Positions 36,251 through 45,774 are shown, counted from the first letter of the stretch. The stretch is DNA of 64,000 nucleotides from DYRB01 sp963845265 (GCA_963845265.1 CAWJRN010000003.1:434001-498000); one strand, 5' to 3'. Program-made: numbers and translations. The notes: a model not told the origin generated them from the sequence alone.

Positions 36251-38512
36251 ATGCCACACGAACTGCGTAAGAGCGCGCTGGAGTACCACCGCCTTCCCCG
36301 ACCGGGGAAGCTCGCCATTCAGGCCACCAAGCCCCTGGCCAATCAGCGTGATCTCGCACTGGCCTATTCGCCAGGGGTGGCGGCGGCCTGCGAGGAGATC
36401 GCCGCAGACCCGCTCAACGCTGCGCTCTATACCGCTCGCGCCAATCTGGTGGCGGTCATCACCAACGGGACCGCCGTGCTGGGTCTCGGGGCCATCGGCA
36501 GCCTGGCGAGCAAGCCGGTCATGGAAGGCAAGGCCGTGCTGTTCAAGCAGTTCGCCGACATCGACGTGTTCGACATCGAGATCGACGAGCGCGACCCCCA
36601 CGCCCTGATCGAGACCATCGCCCGGCTGGAGCCGACCTTTGGCGGCATCAATCTGGAGGACATCAAGGCCCCGGAGTGCTTCATCGTCGAGCAGGCGCTC
36701 AAGGAGCGCATGAAGATCCCGGTTTTCCATGACGACCAGCACGGTACCGCCATCGTGGTAGCCGCCGCGGTGATCAATGGCCTCAGGGTGGTGGGCAAGG
36801 ACATCGGTAGCGTGCGTCTGGTGACAGCCGGGGCAGGGGCCGCGGCCCTGGCCTGTGTGACGCTGCTCATCGAGCTCGGGCTCAAGCCGGAAAACCTAAT
36901 CGTCACCGACATCGCCGGGGTGGTCTACGCCGGCCGCAGCGAGGAGATGGACCCCTACAAGGCGCGTTTCGCCGTCGAGACCCCTCACCGGACGCTGGAG
37001 CAGGCCCTGGAGGGGGCGGACATCTTCCTCGGCCTGTCCGCGGCAGGTGTGCTGAAGGCGCCGTGGCTGGCCAAGATGGCCGACCGGCCCCTGGTCCTGG
37101 CCCTGGCTAACCCCACACCGGAGATCCTGCCCGGGGAGGCCAAGGTGGTGCGCCCGGATGCCATCATGGCCACGGGTCGAACGGATTTTCCCAATCAGGT
37201 CAACAATGTCCTGTGTTTTCCGTTCCTTTTCCGGGGGGCACTGGACTGCGGCGCCACCGAGATCAACGAGGCCATGAAGCTGGCCGCCTGCGAGGCCATC
37301 GCGGCGCTCGCCAGGGCCCGACCATCGGACACCGTGCGGCGTGCCTATGGCGGGGCCGAGCTGCGTTTTGGCCCTGAATACCTGATCCCCAAGCCCTTCG
37401 ACCCGCGACTCATGGAGCACGTCGCCCCGGCGGTGGCCAAGGCGGCGGCCGAGTCCGGTGTTGCGACCCGGCCGATCGCCGACCTGGACGCCTACCGCCA
37501 GGGCCTGCATCAGCGGGTGTTCCGCACCGGCATGACCATGAAGCCGGTCTTCGACCAGGCCCGCGCCTCGGTGCAGCGGGTGGTGTATGCGGAAGGGGAG
37601 CAGGACAAGGTCTTGCAAGTGGTTCAGCAGGCCTTGGAGCAGCGTATTGCCAAGCCCGTCCTGATCGGGCGTCGGGCCGTGGTCGAGGAGCGTCTCGGGG
37701 CGCTGGGGCTGGACATCCGTCCGGGGCGGGATTTCGAACTGCTCGACCCCCAGGACAACCCGCGGTTCGACGCCCATGTGGCGGCCTTCTACCAGAGGGC
37801 CAAGCGACGTGGCTATGCCCCGGACGAGGCCCGCGAGACCATCCGTAACAGTCCCACGGCGCTGGCCGCAACCTTGCTGCGTACCGCAGAGGTGGACGCC
37901 ATGATCTGCGGCACCGTCGGTCGCTACCACCGTCATCTGGCCGAGGTCGAAATGGTGGTGGGGTTGGCCGCCGGGGTCAAACGCCTGGCGGCCATGAATG
38001 GTCTGGTGCTCAGGTGTGGGACCCTGTTCATCGGCGATACCCACGTCCAGGTCGACCCGAACGCGGAGGAGCTGGCGGAGATCGCCTCCCTGTGCGGCGA
38101 CGAGGTCCGCCGCTTCGGCCTGGAGCCTCAGGTGGCGCTGCTGTCCCACTCCAATTTCGGGAGTCATGACGACCCGGCGGCCCTCAAGATGCGCGAGGCT
38201 CTGCGGCTCATCCATCGGATCAGGCCGGACCTGGACGTGGACGGCGAGATGCGTGCCGACCTGGCGCTGTCGGAGGAGCTGCGCGCTGAGCGCTTCCCGG
38301 ATGCGCTGCTGGACGGCGGCGCCAATCTATTGATCATGCCCAACCAGGATGCCGCCAATATCGCCTTCAACCTGCTCAAGGTGTTGGGCGAGGGCATCGC
38401 CATCGGCCCGGTGCTCCTGGGTGCGGCCAGGTCCGCCCATGTGGTGACCCCGGCTATCACGGTGCGTGGCCTGCTTAATATGACGGCCCTGGCGGCGGTA
38501 CGTGCGCAGTAG
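36251..38512 (+). CDS. maeB: NADP-dependent malic enzyme, MaeB type
   Basis: A 753-residue two-domain protein. Residues 1-425 are the malic enzyme: it begins HELRKSALEYHRLPRPGKLA, with the metal/substrate segment VFHDDQHGTAIVVAAAVING and the NAD(P)-binding VRLVTAGAGAAALACVTLL. Residues 430-753 form a phosphotransacetylase-like domain (RVVYAEGEQDKVLQVVQQAL, ANLLIMPNQDAANIAFNLLK), which in MaeB is regulatory, responding to acetyl-CoA, and usually inactive. It decarboxylates malate to pyruvate with NADPH formation. Between the dicarboxylate transporter and succinate dehydrogenase it completes a route from imported succinate to pyruvate. Confidence 0.94.
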   Translation: MPHELRKSALEYHRLPRPGKLAIQATKPLANQRDLALAYSPGVAAACEEIAADPLNAALYTARANLVAVITNGTAVLGLGAIGSLASKPVMEGKAVLFKQFADIDVFDIEIDERDPHALIETIARLEPTFGGINLEDIKAPECFIVEQALKERMKIPVFHDDQHGTAIVVAAAVINGLRVVGKDIGSVRLVTAGAGAAALACVTLLIELGLKPENLIVTDIAGVVYAGRSEEMDPYKARFAVETPHRTLEQALEGADIFLGLSAAGVLKAPWLAKMADRPLVLALANPTPEILPGEAKVVRPDAIMATGRTDFPNQVNNVLCFPFLFRGALDCGATEINEAMKLAACEAIAALARARPSDTVRRAYGGAELRFGPEYLIPKPFDPRLMEHVAPAVAKAAAESGVATRPIADLDAYRQGLHQRVFRTGMTMKPVFDQARASVQRVVYAEGEQDKVLQVVQQALEQRIAKPVLIGRRAVVEERLGALGLDIRPGRDFELLDPQDNPRFDAHVAAFYQRAKRRGYAPDEARETIRNSPTALAATLLRTAEVDAMICGTVGRYHRHLAEVEMVVGLAAGVKRLAAMNGLVLRCGTLFIGDTHVQVDPNAEELAEIASLCGDEVRRFGLEPQVALLSHSNFGSHDDPAALKMREALRLIHRIRPDLDVDGEMRADLALSEELRAERFPDALLDGGANLLIMPNQDAANIAFNLLKVLGEGIAIGPVLLGAARSAHVVTPAITVRGLLNMTALAAVRAQ

Positions 38513-38608
38513 TCCCGGCACCGCGTATCCCTGCGAGGGTCAGACCCCCTCCAGTGGGAGCGCCGTCTCGGCGCGACCGGGCGAGGCAAAGCGAGCCCCC
38601 AGTGTAAG

Positions 38609-38663
38609 CGTTCAGCCCCCCTCACCCCAGCCCTCTCCCCCTCGAGGGAGAGGGGGCTGAACG
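38609..38663. repeat. Nested inverted repeat between maeB and sdhC
   Basis: Perfect 12-nt outer arms CGTTCAGCCCCC and GGGGGCTGAACG enclose an inner palindrome CCCTCTCCC...GGGAGAGGG. It looks like a mobile intergenic palindrome and may also end maeB transcription before the sdh operon. Confidence 0.75.
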
Positions 38664-38743
38664 GTTACCCCCAGTAGGCCGCAGGGCCCACCAAAGGACC
38701 TAGAAGACCTAATGTCGACCTTCGAACCGACCGGAGTCCATCC

Positions 38744-39133
38744 ATGATCCCAGCCAGACCCAAACGGCCCGTCTTTTTGGAGCTATGGCGCATCAAGTTG
38801 CCCATGGCCGGCTTCATTTCTATCCTGCACCGCGTCAGCGGGGTGCTGATGGTGCTGGCCATCCCCGTCGTCGCGGTGCAGTTCCACGAAGCCATGTCCG
38901 GGCCGGCGGGCTTTGCCGCCAGCCTCGCCTTTCTGGACCAGCTGTGGGTCAAGCTGGCCCTGTTGGTCCTGGTCTGGGGCCTGCTTCACCACCTGTTCGC
39001 CGGTATTCGCTACCTGGCGCTGGATTTAGGATTCGGCTTGGACCGTGAGCCGGCCAGGCAGAGCGCCTGGGTGGTGCTGATCGCAGGCGTCGTCGCCACC
39101 GCCCTGGTCCTTGGCAGGGGGGTCTTGGCATGA
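38744..39133 (+). CDS. sdhC: Succinate dehydrogenase cytochrome b556 subunit
   Basis: A 129-residue protein with three membrane spans. The family start RPVFLELWRIKLPMAGFISI is followed by ILHRVSGVLMVLAIP, where HRVSG marks the SdhC quinone/heme region, and HHLFAGIRYLALDLG contains the heme-ligand histidine region. It anchors complex II and takes electrons to ubiquinone or menaquinone. It overlaps sdhD by 4 bp and heads the sdhCDAB-sdhE operon. Confidence 0.92.
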   Translation: MIPARPKRPVFLELWRIKLPMAGFISILHRVSGVLMVLAIPVVAVQFHEAMSGPAGFAASLAFLDQLWVKLALLVLVWGLLHHLFAGIRYLALDLGFGLDREPARQSAWVVLIAGVVATALVLGRGVLA

Positions 39134-39474
39134 GCCGACAAGCCTCCGGACTCAAGGCCTGGCTCGTCCAGCGCGTGACGGCTCTGTACCTTGCCATCTT
39201 CCTCGCCTACCTGCTGGGCCACTTTGCCCTCAACGCCCCGGCCGACCACGCCGCCCTGGTGGCCTGGGTCAACCGACCCCTGGTGGCCGGTGGGTTGCTG
39301 CTGTTCATCCCGGTGTTGCTGGCCCACTCCTGGGTGGGTATCCGCGACGTACTGATCGACTATGTGCACCCCCTGGGCGCCAGGGTTGGGCTGCTGACCC
39401 TGTTCGGCTTCCTGTTCCTTGCCTCGGGCCTGTGGGCCTTCAAGGCCATCATCACCGCAGGCCTTTCGGCCTGA
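39130..39474 (+). CDS. sdhD: Succinate dehydrogenase membrane anchor subunit
   Basis: A 114-residue three-span anchor protein. LKAWLVQRVTALYLAIFLAY includes the conserved QR, and LLAHSWVGIRDVLIDYVHPL carries the heme-ligand His and the D-Y pair at the quinone site. With SdhC it holds heme b and binds the SdhA/SdhB catalytic subunits. The start overlaps sdhC, and sdhA follows 14 bp later. Confidence 0.92.
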   Translation: MSRQASGLKAWLVQRVTALYLAIFLAYLLGHFALNAPADHAALVAWVNRPLVAGGLLLFIPVLLAHSWVGIRDVLIDYVHPLGARVGLLTLFGFLFLASGLWAFKAIITAGLSA

Positions 39475-39488
39475 AGCGAGGCTCCCCG

Positions 39489-41252
39489 ATGTCCACTCCC
39501 ACCAGACACTTCGATGCCCTGATCATCGGCGCCGGCGGTGCCGGGCTCAACGCAGCCCTGCAACTGGCCGCCGCCGATATCCGCGTTGCCGTGGTCTCCA
39601 AGGTCTTTCCGACCCGCTCCCACACCGTCGCCGCCCAGGGTGGCGTGAACGCGGCCCTGGCCAACGTCATGCCCGATAACTGGCACTGGCACATGTTCGA
39701 CACCGTGAAGGGTTCGGACTACCTGGGCGACCAGGACGCCATCGAATTCATGTGCCGCGAGGCGATTCCGACGGTCTACGAGCTGGAGCACGCAGGGGTG
39801 CCCTTCTCGCGTCTGGACAACGGCAAGATCTACCAGCGCGCCTTCGGCGGCCAGAGTCAGAACTTCGGGGGCGACCAGGCGGCACGCACCTGCGCCGCGG
39901 CGGACCGCACCGGTCATGCCATCCTGCACACCCTGTATCAGCAGAACGTGCGCGCCCGCACCCACTTTTTCGATGAGTACTTCGCCCTGGACCTGGTGCG
40001 CGACAAGGAGGGCATCGTCTGCGGCGCCCTGGTGTTGGAAATCGAGAGCGGCGAGCCCATGCTCATCGAGGCCAAGGCGACGCTGCTGGCCACCGGCGGC
40101 TGCGGCCAGGTCTTCCGCACCACCTCCAACGCCCACATCAACACCGGCGACGGCTGCGCCATGGCCCTGCGCGCCGGCGTGCCCCTGATGGACATGGAGT
40201 TCTTCCAGTTCCACCCCACCGGCATCGCCGGCAAGGGCATGCTCATTACCGAGGGGGTGCGCGGGGAGGGCGGTTATCTGATCAACAAGGACGGGGAGCG
40301 CTTCATGGAGCGCTACGCCCCCCGTGCCAAGGACCTGGCCAGCCGCGACGTGGTCTCGCGCAGCATCGTCACCGAGGTCAAGGAGGGCCGCGGGGCAGGG
40401 GAGCACGGCGATTTCGTGCGTCTGAAGGTGGACCACCTGGGCGAGGAGGTCATCGCCAAGCGCCTGCCGGGCATTCGCGAGTCGAGCAAGATCTTCGCCG
40501 GGGTCGACCCGGTGCGCGAGCCCATCCCGGTCTTTCCCACCGCCCACTACGCCATGGGTGGTATCCCCACCGACCGCTTCGGGCGGGTGGTGGTGCCGGC
40601 CCGGCACGGCTCGGAAGAGGTCGTGGCTGGGCTCTATGCCGCGGGTGAGTGCGCCTGCGCGTCGGTGCACGGGGCCAATCGCCTTGGCGGCAACTCGCTC
40701 CTGGACATCCTGGTGTTCGGGCGCCTGGCGGGCAAAGACATCATCGACTTCGTCAAAGAGAACCCCTACCAACGCGCTACCGACTCCGCGAGCCTGGACG
40801 GGGCCATGTCCCGCCTGACACGCTGGGATCAGGGCGGGGAGGGGGTCTCGGTGCAACAACTGCGGGCCGACTTCCGCAAGTGCATGGAGGATCACGCCGG
40901 GGTCTTCCGCACCGAGGAGGTCATGGCCGAGGGCTACCAGAAGCTCTGCGAGCTGCGCGAACGCCTGCCGGATGCGCGTCTGACCGACCAATCCAAGGTC
41001 TTCAACACCGCCCGCATCGAGGCCCTGGAGTTGGAAAACCTGATCGACGTCGGCTTCTCCATAGCCGTCTCCGGCCGTGCACGTCAGGAGAGCCGCGGCG
41101 CCCACTCGCGCCCCGATTACCCGACCCGGGACGACGTCAATTGGATGAAGCACAGTCTCTACTTCAAGGAAGACGACCGCCTGGACTACAAGCCTGTGCG
41201 CACCAAGCCACTGACGGTAGAGACCTTCCCGCCCAAGGAGCGGGTGTATTAG
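39489..41252 (+). CDS. sdhA: Succinate dehydrogenase flavoprotein subunit
   Basis: A 587-residue flavoprotein that oxidises succinate to fumarate. It has the FAD-binding fold DALIIGAGGAGLNAALQLAA, the covalent-FAD region FPTRSHTVAAQGGVNAAL with its His, the catalytic region FHPTGIAGKGMLITEGVRGE, and HGANRLGGNSLLDILVFGR. It ends PPKERVY. A longer upstream frame exists in this register, but ATG 39489, just after sdhD, gives the correct SdhA start. It works in the cytosol-facing part of complex II. The operon continues to sdhB, but a 155-bp repeat sits in the gap. Confidence 0.96.
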   Translation: MSTPTRHFDALIIGAGGAGLNAALQLAAADIRVAVVSKVFPTRSHTVAAQGGVNAALANVMPDNWHWHMFDTVKGSDYLGDQDAIEFMCREAIPTVYELEHAGVPFSRLDNGKIYQRAFGGQSQNFGGDQAARTCAAADRTGHAILHTLYQQNVRARTHFFDEYFALDLVRDKEGIVCGALVLEIESGEPMLIEAKATLLATGGCGQVFRTTSNAHINTGDGCAMALRAGVPLMDMEFFQFHPTGIAGKGMLITEGVRGEGGYLINKDGERFMERYAPRAKDLASRDVVSRSIVTEVKEGRGAGEHGDFVRLKVDHLGEEVIAKRLPGIRESSKIFAGVDPVREPIPVFPTAHYAMGGIPTDRFGRVVVPARHGSEEVVAGLYAAGECACASVHGANRLGGNSLLDILVFGRLAGKDIIDFVKENPYQRATDSASLDGAMSRLTRWDQGGEGVSVQQLRADFRKCMEDHAGVFRTEEVMAEGYQKLCELRERLPDARLTDQSKVFNTARIEALELENLIDVGFSIAVSGRARQESRGAHSRPDYPTRDDVNWMKHSLYFKEDDRLDYKPVRTKPLTVETFPPKERVY

Positions 41253-41261
41253 GTAAGGAAC

Positions 41262-41416
41262 GGTTCAAAAACAACCCAAATAAGCGCGCGGACGACAAGA
41301 AACTACGAAATACACGAAAGTCGCGAAAAACAGCAAATGCTCCTGTGTATATTGAGCCTTTCGCGTTTTTCGCGTGTTTCGTAGTTCCAGGAAGATGTAC
41401 CGGTTGTTCTTGAACC
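41262..41416. repeat. MITE-like palindromic element, copy B, inside sdh operon
   Basis: A 155-bp element with terminal inverted repeats GGTTCAAAAACAACC and GGTTGTTCTTGAACC (14 of 15 matching) and an internal fold-back. It is the reverse-complement relative of the copy at 18313-18457, clearly alike along its length. It begins 10 bp after the sdhA stop and ends 89 bp before sdhB, so it could affect the sdhA/sdhB transcript. Confidence 0.8.
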
Positions 41417-41504
41417 GACACCAAGGTTTAGGGTCCGCTGTGCGGACCGCCGACACAAAGACCGCCGCCCCAGGGCGCATAGGCAGCAACATCAGGTAAC
41501 GACC

Positions 41505-42197
41505 ATGAAAATCAGCGTCTACCGCTACAACCCCGACACCGATGCCAAGCCACGCATGCAGGCCTTCGAGGTGCGCCCAGTCCAAGGCATGATGCTGCGC
41601 GACGCCCTGCTGGAAGTGAAAAAGCAGGACGAATCCTTCGCCTTCCGTCACTCCTGCGGCGAGGGCGTGTGCGGGTCCGATGGGGTCAATGTGAACGGCA
41701 AGAACCGGCTCGCCTGCGTCACCCCCATCTCAGAGCTGTCTCAGCCCATCGAGGTGCGTCCCTTCCCCGGTCGCCCGGTGATCCGTGACCTGGTGGTGGA
41801 CATGAGCCAGTTCTACGAGCAGTACCGGGCGGTCAAGCCCTACCTGGTGCGCAACGACCCCATGCCGGAGCAAGAGATCCTCCAGTCACCGGAGGACCGG
41901 GACGAGCTCGATGGCCTCTACGAATGCATCCTCTGCGGCTGCTGCTCTACCTCTTGCCCGTCCTTCTGGTGGAATCCGGACAAATTCCATGGTCCGGCGG
42001 CCCTGCTCCAGGCCTGGCGTTTCTTGGCCGACACCCGCGATCAGGCCACCGACGAGCGCCTCGACGCCTTGGAAGGCCCCTACAAGCTATTCCGCTGTCA
42101 CACCATCATGAACTGCGTCGAAGCCTGCCCAAAAGGCCTCAACCCGACCCGAGCCATTAGCCGGATCAAGGAACTGATGTTGGAGAAGGGCATCTAG
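41505..42197 (+). CDS. sdhB: Succinate dehydrogenase iron-sulfur subunit
   Basis: A 230-residue protein with all three cluster sites: the plant-ferredoxin [2Fe-2S] motif (SCGEGVCGSDGVNVNGKN then C), the [4Fe-4S] site CILCGCCSTSC, and the [3Fe-4S] site with CHTIMNCVEACPKGLNP. It passes electrons from FAD in SdhA to the quinone site in SdhC/D. The start MKISVYRYNPDTDAKPRMQA is typical. The gene is complete and 8 bp from sdhE. Confidence 0.96.
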   Translation: MKISVYRYNPDTDAKPRMQAFEVRPVQGMMLRDALLEVKKQDESFAFRHSCGEGVCGSDGVNVNGKNRLACVTPISELSQPIEVRPFPGRPVIRDLVVDMSQFYEQYRAVKPYLVRNDPMPEQEILQSPEDRDELDGLYECILCGCCSTSCPSFWWNPDKFHGPAALLQAWRFLADTRDQATDERLDALEGPYKLFRCHTIMNCVEACPKGLNPTRAISRIKELMLEKGI

Positions 42198-42205
42198 GGC
42201 TGCCG

Positions 42206-42502
42206 ATGGGAACGGCGTCCCTTACTGGCGAGCAGGTTCGTCGCTTGCGCTGGCAATGCCGGCGCGGGATGTTGGAACTCGATCACTTGCTGGAGCACTT
42301 TTTGGACCTGGGCTACCCCGACCTGGATGAGGTCGGTCGGGCCAGGTTCGTGACCTTGCTCGGCGAGCAGGACCAAGACCTAAGCGATTGGTTCATGGGC
42401 CGGCGGGCGCCCGAGGACCCGGATACCGCCGGGCTCGTCCGCCACATCCTCGCGATTGTTTCGGCCGACAGCGGACCGCATTCCGGCACGTTCGTCCGCT
42501 GA
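42206..42502 (+). CDS. sdhE: FAD assembly factor SdhE
   Basis: A 98-residue all-helical protein. LRWQCRRGMLELDHLLEHFL includes the RRGMLE(L/N)D-type signature that binds the SdhA flavin site, and FVTLLGEQDQDLSDWFMGRR follows. SdhE helps attach FAD covalently to SdhA. It starts 8 bp after sdhB, so it is co-transcribed with its target's operon. The next 194 bp before the subtilase show no convincing gene. Confidence 0.9.
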   Translation: MGTASLTGEQVRRLRWQCRRGMLELDHLLEHFLDLGYPDLDEVGRARFVTLLGEQDQDLSDWFMGRRAPEDPDTAGLVRHILAIVSADSGPHSGTFVR

Positions 42503-42696
42503 CCTCGCTCGACCTGCGCGGTTTTGGCCTTCGCTTTGGCCGCGCTCCTCTCTGGCGCTCCGGCCGCAGCGGTCTACGCTTCCCCTAACGGGAGAGCCCC
42601 GGCCTGTCGCTGCTCCATGCACTGCGGCTTTCTTGGCCCGGTCTGCAAAGTCGCTCCCGTGCGTCCCTAACCAGACTCACATGAGGAGGACTTCCC

Positions 42697-45600
42697 ATGG
42701 AACTTACGTTGAAGGTGTTTTGCTCAGGTCCGGAACAGGACCGGCTTGCCGACGAGATCCCGGTGGTGGAGCGTTACCCCGGCTTCTTGCTGACCCGGTT
42801 GCCGGAGGCCGCGGCCCAGGCCCTGGCGGCCCGCTATCCGGTGGAGGACATCACGGATCAGTATCGCATTCGCGTCGGGCAGCGCAGCATCGAAACGGAT
42901 GCACCGCGTCTCGACGCCGGTGGCAGGCTGCGTGCCCACCCCGCCTATAAGGGCGAGAAGCGCCTGACCTCGAGCGCCCACCACTACTTGGTTCAGTTTC
43001 TCGGACCGATCAAGCAGGAGTGGCTGGACGCCGTGGAGCAGGCGGGGGGGCAGCTGCGGGCCCCACACGCCGCCTTCAGCTATGTAGTGCGGGCGGACGA
43101 GGACACCATCGTGCGGATTGCCGCGCTTCCCTTCGTGCGCTGGACTGGGCACCTGAGCCACCGGGACCGCGTGGCCCCATCGGTGCTTGCCGGGGTGGGG
43201 CGTAAGCCCGACGAGGTAGGGGCGGAACTGCCGCGCACTCGGGTGTTGCCGGGGGTCTACTCGGTGGCCTTCTTCGACAGCGCCACCCTTGAGCAAGCCA
43301 CCGAGGCCGTGACCGCGCTGGGCTTTGAGATCTTGGAGGCGAATCCGGGTGCCCGCCTGATGATCGTCCGGGTGGTGGACGGCAGGGGCGGGGCAAAGCG
43401 CATCCGCGACCTCTCGGCCGTGCACGGGGTGCAGCTGATCCGCGAGCAGAGCCTCAAGCGCACCAGCAACGACATCGCCCCGCGTCTGATGGGCGCCGCC
43501 CAGACGATGAGCGATGCAGGTCTGGGTCTGGACGGTGCCGGAGAGATCGTGGCGGTGTGCGACACTGGGCTCGACACCGGGGATGCGGCCTCCATCCACC
43601 CGGACTTCCGCGGTCGGATCGCCTGGGTGAAGAGCTACCCAATCAAGGGCTTCTATGCGTCCTATATCGACAACCCCGGGGGCAATGACGGTGCTGCGGA
43701 CTTGGAGACGGGCCACGGTACCCATGTGGCCGGGTCAGTGCTCGGGGACGGCAGTGCCAGTGCGGGCCTGAGTGGTACCGAGGGCCCGATCCGCGGCCTG
43801 GCACACGGGGCCCGTCTGGTCTTCCAGGCGGTAGAGCAGGAGATGAGGTGGAAGAACCAGGCGTACTACAAGGAGTACGGGCGCTACCTGCTCTCCGGCC
43901 TACCGGACGACATCGGACCCCTATTCGCCGATGCCTACGCCCAGGGTGCCCGCATCCACTCCAATTCTTGGGGCGGCGGCGATCCTGGCGCCTACGACTA
44001 CCAATGCGAGCAGCTTGATCGCTTCGTCTGGAACCACAAGGACTTCTGCGTGCTGGTCGCCGCGGGCAACGATGGGACGGACAAGGACGGCGACGGCCGA
44101 ATCAACCCCATGAGCGTCACCTCCCCGGCCAGTGCCAAGAACTGCATCTGTGTCGGCGCTAGCGAGAACGACCGCCCGAGCTTCGACGGCGAGCGCTATG
44201 GCGATTGGTGGTCCACCGACTACCCGGCCGTCCCCTATCGTTTCGCCCCCATGGCGGACGACCCGGAGCAAGTCGTGGCCTTTAGCAGTCGCGGACCCAC
44301 TGCGGACGGGCGTATCCGCCCGGACCTGGTAGCCCCCGGCACCTTTGTCCTCTCCACCCGCTCCACCATGATCGCGCCCAATAACACCGCCTGGGCGCCC
44401 CTGCCCGGGTCGCGCCTGTATTTCCATATGGGGGGCACCAGCATGGCCACCCCCCTGACCGCCGGCGCGGCGGTGCTGGTGCGCCAGTTCCTGCGCCGCG
44501 ACCGGGGGATCGCCGATCCGTCCGCCGCCCTGATCAAGGCGGTGCTGATTACCGGTGCCAGGCGACTGTCGGGCACCGGCGATCCAGGCGTGGTGGCGGA
44601 TAACGAACAGGGGTTCGGGCGCGTGGACCTGGACGCCGCCCTGGCGCCCCAGGCACCCGCCAAGGCGGAATACCTGGATGTCGCGCCAGGTCTGGCCACC
44701 GGCGAGATCTGGTCCCGGGAGATCGAGATCCATTCCTCCGACACGCGGTTGCGGGTGGCGATGGCCTACAGCGACTACCCCGGGGAGGTCTTGGTGAACA
44801 ACCTGAACCTCATTCTGGTGGCGCCGGGCGGCAGGCGCCACGTGGGCAACGGCGGCGGCGATGCGGTCCTCACCATGGACGCGACCAACAATGTGGAGCT
44901 GGTGCAGGTCCCGGTGCCCCAGTCCGGCACCTGGCGCATCGAGGTGGTGGGCTCCAACGTACCCCAGCCAAAACAGGACTTCGCCCTGGCCATCATCGGC
45001 GCCCTGGGCGCACCGGACGACGCGGCCCTGATCCGCATGGAAAGTGCGCCCGGACTGGATATCCCGGACAAGGACCCGACGGGGGTGGCGGACGTCATCC
45101 ACCTGACCCAAGGGGGCACCCTGTCCGCTGCCGCGGTGGAGGTCGATATTCGGCACACCTACATCGGCGATCTGCGCCTGGACCTGATCGCACCGGATGG
45201 GGCGTGGGTGAGCCTGCACGAGCGCAGTGGCGCGAGTGCGCACGACATCCGCAGGCGTTACGACGTCCACTCCACGCCCGCCTTGGCGGGCCTGGCGGGG
45301 AAGCCCATCGCCGGCGACTGGAGCCTGGCGGTATCGGATCATGCCAAGCGCGATCTGGGTACCCTACGCTCCTGGGTGCTGGAGCTGGTCCCGGAGGCGG
45401 GCGGATGGGAGGAACTGGAGGCCGAGCCGGCCCTGGCCATACCGGACAACCGATCGGCCGGGATTGCGGACAGCCTGCAGGCGACCCGCTCCGGCACTGT
45501 CAAGGACCTGGAGGTTTGGGTGGACATCACTCATACCTGGGTCGGCGATCTGGAGGTGACCCTCACGGCCCCCAATGGCCGGGTTGCTGTGCTCCATGAT

Positions 45601-45774
45601 CGCACGGGCGGGAGCCAGGACAACCTGCTCAAGCGCTTTGATGCTGCCGGGACGCCGGCCCTGGCCGGGCTGATCGGCCAGCCCGGGGGCGGACGCTGGA
45701 CCTTGAACGTGTCGGACAACGCGGGGCGGGATCTGGGCAAGTTCAATGCCTGGGGGCTGCGGCTGCGTTTCTGA
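42697..45774 (+). CDS. Subtilisin-like serine protease (S8) with two C-terminal P-domains
   Basis: A 1025-residue protein. The catalytic triad is visible: D289 in VAVCDTGLDTGD, H340 in GHGTHVAGSVLGDG and S582 in MGGTSMATPLTAGAAV; the oxyanion Asn lies in VLVAAGNDGTD. Residues 1-270 are a long propeptide-like region. Two proprotein-convertase-type P-domains follow the catalytic part: one from about residue 785 (LDIPDKDPTG to LRSWVLEL) and a similar one from about 912 (LAIPDNRSAG to FNAWGLRLRF). The general layout resembles KP-43-type subtilases. No signal peptide is evident at MELTLKVFCSG, so export is unclear. The start follows ATGAGGAGGA. Confidence 0.9.
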   Translation: MELTLKVFCSGPEQDRLADEIPVVERYPGFLLTRLPEAAAQALAARYPVEDITDQYRIRVGQRSIETDAPRLDAGGRLRAHPAYKGEKRLTSSAHHYLVQFLGPIKQEWLDAVEQAGGQLRAPHAAFSYVVRADEDTIVRIAALPFVRWTGHLSHRDRVAPSVLAGVGRKPDEVGAELPRTRVLPGVYSVAFFDSATLEQATEAVTALGFEILEANPGARLMIVRVVDGRGGAKRIRDLSAVHGVQLIREQSLKRTSNDIAPRLMGAAQTMSDAGLGLDGAGEIVAVCDTGLDTGDAASIHPDFRGRIAWVKSYPIKGFYASYIDNPGGNDGAADLETGHGTHVAGSVLGDGSASAGLSGTEGPIRGLAHGARLVFQAVEQEMRWKNQAYYKEYGRYLLSGLPDDIGPLFADAYAQGARIHSNSWGGGDPGAYDYQCEQLDRFVWNHKDFCVLVAAGNDGTDKDGDGRINPMSVTSPASAKNCICVGASENDRPSFDGERYGDWWSTDYPAVPYRFAPMADDPEQVVAFSSRGPTADGRIRPDLVAPGTFVLSTRSTMIAPNNTAWAPLPGSRLYFHMGGTSMATPLTAGAAVLVRQFLRRDRGIADPSAALIKAVLITGARRLSGTGDPGVVADNEQGFGRVDLDAALAPQAPAKAEYLDVAPGLATGEIWSREIEIHSSDTRLRVAMAYSDYPGEVLVNNLNLILVAPGGRRHVGNGGGDAVLTMDATNNVELVQVPVPQSGTWRIEVVGSNVPQPKQDFALAIIGALGAPDDAALIRMESAPGLDIPDKDPTGVADVIHLTQGGTLSAAAVEVDIRHTYIGDLRLDLIAPDGAWVSLHERSGASAHDIRRRYDVHSTPALAGLAGKPIAGDWSLAVSDHAKRDLGTLRSWVLELVPEAGGWEELEAEPALAIPDNRSAGIADSLQATRSGTVKDLEVWVDITHTWVGDLEVTLTAPNGRVAVLHDRTGGSQDNLLKRFDAAGTPALAGLIGQPGGGRWTLNVSDNAGRDLGKFNAWGLRLRF

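Noticed and set aside
42503..42696. Possible YgfX-like gene after sdhE
   Set aside because: No frame shows the YgfX pattern or membrane spans; the stretch is GC-rich with only chance frames.
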